DNA of 64,000 bases from Fulvia fulva (lineage: Eukaryota; Ascomycota; Dothideomycetes; Mycosphaerellales; Mycosphaerellaceae). The notes beneath the pieces were generated by a model. The model made no database searches and was not told where the DNA came from. It saw only the letters and a list, made by a program, of their open reading frames with translations. Location: assembly GCF_020509005.1 (NCBI RefSeq), contig NC_063014.1, positions 4,774,001-4,838,000 on the forward strand, written 5' to 3'. The translations under genes and the position numbers were made by a program. Shown here piece by piece: positions 11,270 through 21,189 of the stretch (the first letter of the stretch is position 1; each line of letters begins with the position of its first letter).

Positions 11270-12660
11270 ACGCCCCTATGCAAACGGCCACTGCATACTG
11301 ACATGGCGGCAAGCCTCGTCGGTATGCAATGGCCACACCGCCTGCCATTGTTCCAGAACGGCCGGCGGCAACACTCGACACCACAGCAACAGTGCAGCAG
11401 GCACGACACATTGCTTCCAGATTTCTTGGAACATTAGCAGTGGCTTGCTGAGACAGCACGGAAGAGCTACTAGGAGGTAAGGTTTACTCACTAGAGCTCA
11501 GCATGGTAGGAAGGCAGTACCATAAGCACTAGAGGCAAGCCTCGATGCGGCTCCCCGGGCTACATACAACCGAAGTGCTTGGAGCAAAAGCACAGAGACG
11601 TGGCCAACAAAGGAGTCATGCAGTACAGCGCGTCACTTGCGCTCCCACGTGGCACGCGGCTGCAGACTGCCTGGCGAATCATGCTGAACTCAAAGGCAGA
11701 CAACTCGTCCGGAGTATCGGGTATGGGTACGTACAGGCAGGCTCTGGAATCTTTAGCCGACATATCTTTTTGCCACAGAAACGGGTTCAGAGCACCCATG
11801 ATAGCTGCTGCGCATCAAGCAGTGGCTGCACAAGCCATGGCGCCCACGTTGTCGGCGGCCACGAGCAGCCCTCGCGTAGTAGTAGTACGGGATGGTAGAC
11901 TTTGGAGGCTGCTGCCACGTGGAGTGCTTTGGGGAGATGTGAGCCCTCAGCCAAGACACCAAGCACTTATTCTATCCGCAGGTTCGGGTGGGTGGCTTGC
12001 GTAGATGGCTCGAGAGCCAGCTGCAAAGGGGAAGACCCTGCATAGTCCCAGCAAGAGTGATGAATCGCCGCTGACGTCTCATCTTGGCTCGGGCCGATCT
12101 TGGTAAGCGAGACCAGGGGTGGTGTGACACAGTGACACTGACTTCACCTCGTCTTTCTCTCTGCACAGACACCTTTCGGTCCGTCGGTCACTCCATGTGT
12201 CGATCCTTGCCACTGCCTTCTGCACCAAGACAGGTGCCACCTCTTTTGAACAGACCGTACTGCCTACCGGAGCGCAGATGGCTAGCACTGTAGGAGCCAT
12301 CTCATGCATGAAGCGCTTGCTGATACATCTCACCGTGGCGCATTGAGGATCGTAGCGTGATCAGACGAGACGAGACGCGTCGCTTGAGCACCCTCCCACC
12401 GGGGAGCCAAGATCTACGGGCGAGACTAGCACACACAGGTGAAAATAAACAGACGTTGGCATCCAAGGGATCAAAGACATCACAGGCAAGGCAAGACGAG
12501 TCACGATGAGATGCCACAGAGACAGAAGAGTGGTCTGAAGTTTTCATTTCATGGCTACTATTGCCTCATGGTGATCTTCTGATCACGCGCTCATCTGGAG
12601 CATTGCATGCTGAGCTCTGTTGGCTCGTTCTGTCGTACAGTGTGGGGAGTAGTATTGGTT
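11270..12660. other. Intergenic region, no recognisable gene
   Basis: Both strands contain short overlapping ORFs of 60-140 residues. None has a recognisable motif, signal peptide with plausible continuation, or supporting intron structure. Dinucleotide content is normal, so it is not RIP-affected. It separates the divergently sized minus-strand genes at 9798-11068 and 12717-13141. Confidence 0.5.
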
Positions 12661-12716
12661 GCTGGGAGAGTGGTCAGTGGATGGAGACGATGATGAGGAG
12701 GCGAGTGTGTTTTACC

Positions 12717-13141
12717 TTAGGCAAAGCCCCAGCTGACCTCGGCGACGCCCTGGTCGAGCGAGTAGCCGAACTTGACGAAGGCGTTAGGAAGGACTTCGGC
12801 ATTGCCTGGTGCGCAAGAGCCTGGCTGCTTGTCAAGAATGGTGCCCTGGACGGTGACACCGTTCGAGACCATGTTGATCTTGCGGCCGCACAGTGGGTCG
12901 GCATTTGGGTTGGCAGCGGTCCACAGGCACTCGGAGACGGCGACAGCGTCGCCGGAGAGGGCGCTGCCGCAAGCACCAACGCCTGGGCTGTCAGAGTTCT
13001 GGAATGTGAGGCGGCCGGTACCCTGGCTGGGAGGTGTGTCAGTAACTCGAGGTGAAGAAAAGAAGTTGAGGCAACGTACCGCTTGCTGACCGAGGCACTG
13101 GCGAGGCCAACGACGGTGGCGATGATGGTGGAGACCTTCAT
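12717..13141 (-). CDS. Small secreted double-psi beta-barrel (RlpA/barwin-like) protein, two exons
   Basis: Exon 1 is 13141-13080, the intron 13079-13027 (53 bp, GTACGT donor, CCCAG acceptor), and exon 2 13026-12717, giving 123 residues. The start MKVSTIIATVVGLASASVSKR gives a signal peptide ending in a Kex2-like Lys-Arg at 20-21. The mature part follows the DPBB pattern: GACGS (39-42), an SECLW strand, CGRKI (67-71), GVTVQGTILD (77-86), then PNAFVKFG and VAEVSW. Four Cys (40, 54, 67, 92). The usual Asp-Leu-Asp before the Ser-Pro/Ala-Phe segment is AEVLPNAF here, so the expected acidic residue is missing. Such proteins are common fungal secreted factors of about 120 residues; a hydrolytic role is not shown. 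The 5' leader is rich in CAAC. Confidence 0.85.
13027..13079 (-). other. Intron of the small DPBB gene
   Basis: The donor GTACGT lies directly after AAGCG and the acceptor CCTCCCAG directly before CCAGGGTACC. The alternative AG four bases downstream would break the frame, which fixes the acceptor. Length 53 bp. Confidence 0.85.
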
Positions 13142-13789
13142 GTTTGCTTGTGTTTGGTTGGAGAAGTGTTGTTGGTTGGAGAGAGTGTTGGTTGATTGTT
13201 GTGAGTGTGTGATGGGGTGGAAGTTGTCGAGAGGGTGAGAAATTTGAGAGAGAAAGAGGAAAATACTTATGCTTAAGGCAGAAGGCCTGTGCAGCAGCTT
13301 CACTTGCGTCGCAAAAGCTCTGGCACATCAATTCCCATCAATTCACTTGAATAATTGCCTCACAAACGCAGCTCGAACGCAGCTCGAAGGGAGCTTGGAC
13401 GCCGTTGAGCGTGTGAAAAAGCAAGAGCGTGCTCAGGGTCTAGAGGCAGCAGCATGGTGCGGATGAACAACGAGGTGTGACTATCCCAAAACATTGTCGA
13501 GGCCCTTCGCGTGACATGTGGCTACAATCTCCAACTCTACCGGTACCGATACAACCCCTATATGTTGAGATACCAATATCGAGTGCAAAGCCGATATGGT
13601 CCTGAGGCAGCTCGGCTTTGACGCTAGCCTCGTGGACAGGGATGCGGCGTGGCGGAAGCCTGGAGCTTGGTGACAGAATGAACGGCCAGGGGAAGAACGG
13701 GCTAGTGATGACGAGGGGCTTCTCGGTGGCCCACAGGCTGTCGAGGAAGGATAGAGCATTGCCGTGCAGGTGAGCATTGAGAGGTAGTA

Positions 13790-15290
13790 GAGTGTATGTA
13801 GTATGTATTACAGTCATTCACCTTCAAGTGCCATGAGACGTGTTGGGAGGGAAGTAGTGCAGCGAGAGCCAGGCCATTGGAGGGCAACGACGGCTCGAGG
13901 GAGCAACGGCGCGGCGATGGGCATTGAAGGACGACCGAGCACGTAGCATGTATGACCTTACTCACCACAGCATGTGCTGTGATTTGCGACAAGTGTGGCA
14001 GGAAGAGCAAGGCCATCAGGAGAGGACGTCGACTTGAGGGAGTCACGACAGGGAGACAAGGTGTGGCAGATGGTGCATCATGTAGTATGTATTGCATTCA
14101 AGCAGTATCGATGGACGTATGTTGTGCCGCGAGGGATTGGCTGCCGGAAGAGCAAGACCCGTAGAAGACGAGTGATGGCCAAGAGAGCGGCGATGAGCAT
14201 TGGGTGGTAGTGAAGTACGCAGCGTGTATGGCCTTCACTCACCACAGTAACCAAGTGCTGTGCTTCGAAAGAAGTGTGCTAGGTAGAGCAAGGTCACCAG
14301 AAGATGGATGTCGACTCGAGGAAGCCACGATGGGACGACGATCTTGAGAAATGGTTCATCACGTAGCATGTATTGCATTCATGCTGCATCGGCGCCATGT
14401 ACTGTGCCACGAGAATCATGTTCTAGCAAGAGCAAGACCACCAGCAGAGGAGCAATGGCCGAGAGAGCAGCGACTGTGGCATTGGGCGTTGGTCGAGCAC
14501 GTCGCGTCTATTGCATTCATCCATCATCGGTGCCCAGATGCTGTGCCTCGTACAGAGATGATACAGGAAGAGGTAGGGCATCAGGAGGAGCGCTATTGCT
14601 GAACGAAGCAGTGCTGCGACAACGAGCATCGAAGCACTACCGAGCACACACTATGCGTCATATTCAGTGACCATCATGAGCCAGGAGCTACACCGCGAGA
14701 GAATGCATTGGGAAGAGCACGGTCATCGGAGAATGGTCGACAGCTTGTGGAAGCGACCTTGCGGCGGCGCGGCAAGTATCGAGAGGCCAATGGGTCGCTG
14801 TATCGCACAGGGAACCCATTCACCTCCTTTGAGCATGTATAACACTGCAGTAGACTCTCCGTATTGCTCCGAAGGTCTCTAGAAGCTATGGACACGACTC
14901 GAGGCTTGTAAGGGTTGCGAAGCCGTTGCGGCGATGGATGGAGGCAGGAGGGACACGAGCACTTGCATTGTATGGAGGCATCATCTGTGTCCAGTGGACA
15001 TGTGTCGTGCTCCGAGAGAGCTGTTGTAGTACGCTGAAGGTCTGTAGAAGCCGTGACACTGTTCAAAGACTGCAAGGCGTGTGAGGTTATGGTGGTGATA
15101 AGCGGCGAGGCAAGATTGAGGAGCATCTATCTCGTGTGCGGACATCATCCACCATCAGCGAGTGTGTCGTGTGCTCGGCGAGAGCTGCTATGGTACACTT
15201 AAGCCGTGGAAGGATCAGCCGTGTGGCTCGACAGCTGCCATGACCGTGAGACCGTTGCGTGGAGAATATAGTGAAGGAACGCAGGTGGCG
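13790..15290. repeat. Decayed tandem satellite, period about 142 bp with 284-bp dimers
   Basis: A TGTATTGCATTCA-like anchor recurs near 13801, 13946, 14086, 14223, 14366, 14505 and 14652, and more weakly near 14835, 14970 and 15125. A second anchor, AGAGCAAGRCCAYCAG, recurs near 14007, 14150, 14287, 14430, 14571 and 14714 at 137-143-base steps. Alternate units share GTCGACTYGAGG (14024, 14308, about 14743), whereas the others share GAGYRATGGCC (14168, 14449), so the unit evolved as a dimer. The period is not a multiple of three, which argues against a coding repeat. CA and TG are abundant, so RIP did not act here. Confidence 0.7.
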
Positions 15291-15781
15291 ACAGGTGCAT
15301 GTGGTCTTGCAACTCCATCGCGTAGACGGCGATGCTGCATGAAAGCAACAGTGGCATGGAACAGATCTGGAAGTCATGGACAAGAGCAGATAGAGCTCAG
15401 GTATCTCGAGAGGAGCAAGGAACACGGTGTAGCAGGCGATATGGGAATGCCATCGAGCATAGCGCGGCTCTATGTCTGTGCAAATGCATGGCATCCCCGA
15501 GGGGCTACCAATCGTGAGGAACGACTCGACAGTGGCAAAGGCGGGCAGGATAATGCAGGCCATAATGAGAAGAGCGAGTAGAGCTTCGAGCAAAGGAGTG
15601 ACTCGATGTCTTGTGGTATCCGACAACACCTCTACCCAGCGCCTCTTGCGATCGTGTCTGTCGTTGTCTGTGTGTACGATGCTATGCGGCTGCAGTGTCC
15701 TCTCTTCTCTCTGTCTGCGTAACCATGTCTCTGTATGATCTAGGGGTTGGCATTGACCAAGCGCAACCATTGGGAGAGCAC

Positions 15782-16210
15782 TCAAAGCCACTTCCACTCC
15801 ATCGATATCCTCCGCTCTGTAACACTCCCAAGCATGGAGAAAGAGGCCGGCGAGACGTCCAAGTCTGTCGACTTTTTGCAGTGATCGCACATCCCGCACG
15901 CCTCCAATGTTACGTTGCCCTTCGCTGTCCATGCCATGATCTTCCTGCCGCAGATAGGATCTTCTGGGTAGCTCTTTTCGGGAATGCTGAATACTGTGAA
16001 CCAGGCTGGGTGCACCGCGGCAAACAGCCCTGAGCATTCGTAACCGCACATTTCCCTGCCTGTCGGTGCGCCGAAGTAGGTCAAGTCGCCTTTGTAAGGC
16101 TTCGCATGGTCTCGAGGGAGGAGGGATGAATCGTCCGGGGGGGATCGCGGTGCTGGCGAGGCGTGGCTCACTGATACCAAGGTCAGTACGGACAGTACGG
16201 AGGTCCTCAT
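15782..16210 (-). CDS. Secreted double-psi beta-barrel (RlpA/expansin-like) protein, single exon
   Basis: This encodes 142 residues. The frame stays open upstream to 16684, but the ATG at 16210 is chosen because it begins a clear signal peptide (MRTSVLSVLTLVSVSHASPAP). The domain shows GDLTYFG (41-47), CGYECSG (55-61), CGRKI (87-91), CGMCDHC (105-111), then DLDVSPASF (116-124) and ISMEWKW at the C terminus. DxDxSxxxF is the conserved acidic segment of RlpA-like and expansin-like barrels and is intact here, unlike in the neighbour at 12717-13141. Six Cys after the signal peptide suggest disulfides in an extracellular protein. The two barrel genes are about 2.6 kb apart on the same strand and are divergent paralogues. 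Confidence 0.8.
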   Translation of the reverse strand: MRTSVLSVLTLVSVSHASPAPRSPPDDSSLLPRDHAKPYKGDLTYFGAPTGREMCGYECSGLFAAVHPAWFTVFSIPEKSYPEDPICGRKIMAWTAKGNVTLEACGMCDHCKKSTDLDVSPASFSMLGSVTERRISMEWKWL

Positions 16211-16392
16211 CGTTGTACAGAGCCGTTGTAGGGTGGGTCGTGTAGCAATGCGCGGCGCGCCTATTTCGAAATGCACTAGAAGCCCTTTTGAGGTCCCAAT
16301 GCGTTGGGCGTGCTGCACTGGCCTCTTTGTTTGCCCTTGGGAGAGCTTGTACCAATGTCTCTCCAACCCCGATATTATGCACTCTTTACGTA

Positions 16393-16615
16393 CCGTCGAA
16401 GAACCAGCATCGTCGTCATCGCAGCATTCCCAAAACATGCAAGCCACGCAGCAAGACGGCATTGTCGCTAGTATGCATTCAATGCGCTGTGGCCAGGTTA
16501 GGGGCGGTGGAGGGATCTCGCTGTGGATGGGGTCGGTGAAGGCGACGCGCTTGGTGGTTCGCGAGAGCTCGATGGCACTGTCGTTGTCGGCGGTAATGTG
16601 CTCGACCTCAGCCAT
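16393..16615 (-). CDS. Possible first exon of a small hypothetical gene
   Basis: The ATG at 16615 opens a frame beginning MAEVEHITADNDSAIELS, with a later Cys-rich segment (SCCVACMFWECCDDDD). A consensus donor GTACGTAAAG follows at about 16393. The downstream exon is not clear: the frame merges with the leader of the DPBB gene. It could be a separate gene, an alternative N-terminus, or chance. I do not recognise the sequence. Confidence 0.25.
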
Positions 16616-16699
16616 GATGTGCGTTGTGGTGAATGTAGGTAGTGGGCGGTCGCGTCCCTTGCTTCGGCGTTCCAACTGTCTCAAGCCGCTTGGGCTTTT

Positions 16700-19600
16700 C
16701 GTGGAATGTCAACGCGACGGTCAGAACTTCTGATATTGCAGGCCAAGTCCAGCTTCACCATCTTCAATTTGATGCGCGTAATGCATTGCCTGGTCCTATT
16801 TGCAATACCGATGTCCAAGCAAGGCCACGATATGCTCAGCAGCCAATTTCATGCGACATAGGCGAATGACGAACGAGACCAGCGTGCACCTACCGCAACT
16901 CGCGACGAACGCGCAGATCCGGCCAAAGAGATCGCGATTGTCAATAGATCCCTCGCCAATCAAGCCTATCGTCCAAGACGAAGAGCTCATACAAGCAGCA
17001 ACATTGCCTAGACGACAGGTATCGACACATCGACGACACCTACACGACCGCTCGAGGGAAGAGATGGGTCGGAAAGAGCTGAGAGAGGACACAGAACCAC
17101 TAGATGGTCGACTGTATATGCGGGCCGGTCAGGTGGACCAAGGAGACCATACCTCAGCACATGCTCGACGAGGAGACAATTGCGCTGGTGGAGTGGTTGA
17201 CACTCGTGGAAACTGGCCATATAAACCCACACGCCTTCGCAGCGGTGCAGGCACGATGCGACATGGCGCAGTGCACAGCAGAGCGTCCTGGGAGTGGACG
17301 GCCTCGCAAATTCTGACCGCTTGACAACATCCTCCGCGGAGACATCGAAGGGGTCATCGAGATCAGTGTTGCGGTTTATGCTGCTAAGAAGAGCAGTACA
17401 CCCAGCGCGACGTCTGTGTTGGGAGGGAGCACTGCCGCGGCCTGCTGTAGACATGACGTAGAGCGAGACGAAAGGCCTAATATCCAGACAAAGAGCCACG
17501 AGCCCCTCGAGCATGTCGTAAAAGCCACACCCCCAAGTCGATACCCGAGCGCCCAAGCGACCAGATCTGGCTACCAGCCCGATAGGCTTTGCTGCTACTG
17601 TTGAGATCGACCGACAGATTCCGGCGCAGGCCTAGACCATGAGTGCGACAGGCGCTGGACTGAACGGTCATCGGCGCCCACAGCGACACCAGGATATAGC
17701 CGCACCTGGTCCATCTCCCGGGACCTAGCTGCTACCTGAAGTGAAGTATAAGCTGACCGCTCTCGTTGCAGCTGTCCGCCTATTGGAGTTGGACCATCAC
17801 TATCTTGTTGCTGCTCGACTTGGCCTGAACCGCCTTAAAGCATCACTATAGCACCTGGACACTGACGCAGCCAATTTATCGCCGATGGTCCAACTGCTGC
17901 TCGCTTCTTTGTGAGCCCAGACTCCGACCTTCCCGAACCAGCATATGCTCGAGTACCGCAAGGGGATGGTCGTGGCTAACGATAGATTGGACGCCGCCTG
18001 CTCCACGACAGCTGAATAGATCATCCATTCAGGTCTACCAGACGAGACGTGTTTAGAGATCGTGGAAATTGTTGGTGGGAATGAGGGCCGTGACATCGAC
18101 GATCCAACGATCGTGCCACAGATGCACTTTTTTATTGCAGTCCATTCATGATAACAGGGACTGCTTGCTAATTCCTGGGTGTCCGGATGTGCTGCTGGCG
18201 TCGCGCCAGAGCCAGACTGCTGCAATTGCATGCCGAGGACTTCGGCGACCGATAAAACTGCCTTACTCAAATCCATCCGAGGACATCTTGATGCTTGAGG
18301 CAGCTTGGCTATTGCCAATCGTTGGTTTTGAACAGCTCACGCCGGCTTTGATACCAAGACCGGTGACAACTTGGCAGCAGGAAGGCTGTGGTCTCGACGG
18401 TCGCCGCCTTTGTGCACCAATGCTCACGCGTCGATGTTTTCTATCTGCTCGATGACATCGGACTCACTATCATGGAGGACAACATGATTATTGTCGGAGC
18501 TGACCATATACAGTATCTCAATACTGTTCATGGTGCAGGCACAGGCATCGTCCGGGGTCAAATGCGATCTGCGTGGAGTGCAGAGAAGCTGGTGAAGGCG
18601 AGATGCATCATCATGAAAGGTCAGACTTCCTGCTCGACACAGTTCTGGCCACGATGATGGGACGTCCTCGCGGCATGCCAGGTGCCAGCAATAAATTTGA
18701 TCCGCCACAGAGGCAGTAGGTCAAGTCGTCAAGCTGAATGAGCGTCTCCAGTGTGAACACCCTGTTCCACCACGATCTGCGCCATTATTGACGGCGTGAG
18801 TCGGCAAGAAAGCGCTACCATATGGTCTGGCATCTGTTCTTGGCGAGGTGCCTGCAAGTCGCTAACGCCGTTGCCGACTCGCAAGCAGCTGGCATGCACC
18901 TAAATGCAACCCTTATCAAGCCAGGTGGTCCGTCATCTTATGTTGTTCGCTGTGGTCACCCGAACTCCGCATCAAGCAAGGTGGAACGCCGAAGAGCTGC
19001 TGCAAAAAGGTCGTGAGTCCAGGTCTTGGAGTTAGCATTGGCTCCATAAAAGGACCAAGCCCGAGAAGCGTGTGCAGCTGTTGTACGCCATTGTCCGTGG
19101 CGGGCACTTGAAAGCAATCATGTGCGTCCTTGGGTATTCGTCTAGTTCAAGGTCTTGTCTCTGCAAGACCTTGAGAGACCACTATCCCATTTCGCACGTA
19201 GGCCAGTGGATTGATGGCCATCTGTGCAGACGAGCGCTATCCAGTCGCCTGGCCGAGAAGTTCCGCAACATGTTCTCCGATGGACCATTCCAACGGGGAC
19301 AGATCAAAGCTGTGGCTCAGTGTAAAGACGAGAGATGTATTCCATTGACGCAGAGAGGAAGGTAGCTCGGCACAGCGATCGCACGAAGGGCCATGTTTTC
19401 CTGGACATCTGGCGATGTTGATCGGAAACCTCGTTATGATTGACCGTGAACCAGATCATTCGACAGTCTCGGTCCACTGGTGTTAGGCTCTTAGTTCTGT
19501 TCTGTACGGATAATCCGAAGCGACTGCCAGGTGTGCGTTCAGAGCGTGGTGTGGAAGTAGCCTGTCGGTTTGTGGACTGGACCAGTGGTCCGGCTGGAGA

Positions 19601-19730
19601 GGGTCAGGCATATACGCTGCACAGATATCTACCAACATCGGCCCTCAAGTCCGAAGATATTATCCAAAGGTAACACTCGTATGCGCCTGCAAGCAGAGCT
19701 CTTGACGGCAGCTCGTCATCGTGGGCCATC
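16700..19730. other. Unmutated stretch with no recognisable gene
   Basis: Normal dinucleotide content, ORFs up to 182 residues on both strands, none with a family motif I can name. Plus-strand 17104-17316 contains a compositionally plausible segment (DEETIALVEWLTLVETGH) ending near GSGRPRKF, and minus-strand 17008-17556 contains DLDDPFDVSAEDVVKRS; they overlap, so at most one is coding. The stretch may hold decayed genes like the one at 19750-20258. Confidence 0.4.
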
Positions 19731-19734
19731 TTCA

Positions 19735-20258
19735 GCCCACTTTGCACCATGCACTCCATGTCGCCATATCATATAGCCGACAAGACCTGCCCATACTACC
19801 AGCGCCAGCACCGCCTGCCACTCTCCAAAGTCTTGCCCTGCCAGCCTCCTGTACAGCACCTCGCCTCGCGACAGCCACTGTTTCAGCGATTGTCCCTGCC
19901 AGACTCCAATCGTCCACCTCTACTTGTCCTTTGTGCTCCAACAACCTCCCAGCTGGGATCTTGCCACTCTATCTCTTCCCGACCGTTCATGCGCGCAAGC
20001 ATGGCAGGAATCATGAGGGCTGTGCATGTGGCAGCTCCTATCCCAGTCGAGCGGAGTACCGTTGCCGAGATTGTTCGTTGTGCCATAGTACCCATTTCTT
20101 GCGGCTCTCCGGGCCTGTAGGAGAGCTTGTACGGCGCCCACGCCTAGACCCAGTGTCGCTCCTGTTTGGAGGCCGCGGTAAAGGACGTAGGACCAGACCA
20201 AGGTATGAGCTAGAGGCTGGTCTTCGGCGTGGGCCGGGTGTGGGAAGAATGGCGACAT
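19735..20258 (-). pseudogene. Broken copy of a conserved small fungal protein (DUF1757-like), two frameshifts
   Basis: The product is spread over three minus-strand frames in collinear order. First, from ATG 20258, come MSPFFPHPAHAEDQPLAHTL and LYRGLQTGATLGLGVGAVQA. From about 20095 in the next frame come RTISATVLRSTGIGAATC and GREEIEWQDPSWEVV. From about 19944 in the third frame come LEHKGQVEVDDWS and GGAGAGSMG. The order and the GREEIEW...DxSW...KGQVEVDDWS signature are those of a conserved fungal family of about 170 residues which I believe is Pfam DUF1757 (from memory). No GT-AG intron explains the frame changes, so I infer single-base indels. Mutations are indels rather than RIP. Confidence 0.6.
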
Positions 20259-20699
20259 GATGGAGGATGGCTACTGGTACTGCTTGTGTCTCGGAGTATG
20301 TTGTTTTCATGTCGTGCTTCGGCGACAACGCAAAGATACAGTGGTCTGCTTCGTTGTGTTGCATGGGGAAGTACTGATAGCATGTCATCACATTCTAGCA
20401 GCCGCGCTCATATGGAAGGAACAATCCCGTCCACGTGGGCGATGATGCATGTGGCTTCCACCAGATGTCTCCAACGCCCGTACAGACGGAAGCATCATCA
20501 ATGTCGTCGCTGAGGTGCAGTCAGTATTCTATTCTGGGAGCTTTGCGACGCGACTGGATCCTTCGTCTTTCGTCCAACGACATGTAAGTTAGAACGCCTG
20601 CAAGAATACCGGACCCAGCCCGCGTTTCTTAGTTGCTCGCATCGCGAGATTCTGAATTCTTTAGAAATCGATAGATAACTTTTCCGTGAAGCAATATAA

Positions 20700-20870
20700 G
20701 CGTACAAAACTTCGTATATATAGTCTTTGTATATGAATCTATATGTTGCAAAAGTTTTATAATTATAAATGGAATATAGCGGGAGTTAAAGCTATATTAA
20801 TATAGAATTACTAGAATTTACGGCTACTAGGTATTAGGTTATAGATTAGAAGTTGATAGATTTAGGCTTA
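20700..20870. other. AT-rich transition at the right edge of the island
   Basis: From about 20690 the sequence becomes AT-rich and CA/TG-poor. It leads into the TA dinucleotide at 20869-20870 that flanks the Fot1-like transposon. No gene seen. Confidence 0.5.
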
Positions 20871-20940
20871 ACGTGCTTCACTACCGAGCGGGCCACACTA
20901 CCGAGCGGGCCACTTTTGCTAAGAACTGTACCACTTCTAC
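20871..20940 (+). repeat. Left terminal inverted repeat of the Fot1-like element
   Basis: About 70 bp matching the complement of 22667-22736 with only transition differences. It contains ACTACCGAGCGGGCC twice, 16 bases apart, a subterminal doublet that could bind the transposase. Confidence 0.85.
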
Positions 20941-21189
20941 TTTGATTACGACGGTATCTTAACACGACGACATCCTATAGAATCGTTACTAGGAGGACAA
21001 TTCCTCTTTAGATTCTTCGCTATCTAGCAAGTCTACTTAATAGGTACGTACGTTATGCCCCGACTCACTATATTGCTTATAGCGTCGTAGCCTTAGTACT
21101 AGCCGAACACTATCTAGCGACTCTCTACTCACTTCCTACCTCCTAGTATCCTCTAGAGGTATTAATTACGACGCCTTATCGAAGGTTAG

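Noticed and set aside
13440..13817. 125-residue minus-strand ORF
   Set aside because: No signal peptide or motif, and it overlaps the start of the satellite; insufficient support.
15087..16382. 431-residue minus-strand ORF
   Set aside because: It overlaps the barrel gene in another frame, crosses the satellite repeats, and shows no domain; the barrel frame has a signal peptide and conserved motifs. Treated as chance.
15782..16684. 300-residue reading of the barrel gene from an upstream ATG
   Set aside because: The N-terminal 158 residues would bury a clear signal peptide at 16210 and contain no family match.
17008..17556. 182-residue minus-strand ORF and the overlapping plus-strand ORF at 17104-17316
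   Set aside because: Both look compositionally plausible but overlap antisense to each other and neither has a recognisable family, so neither is called.
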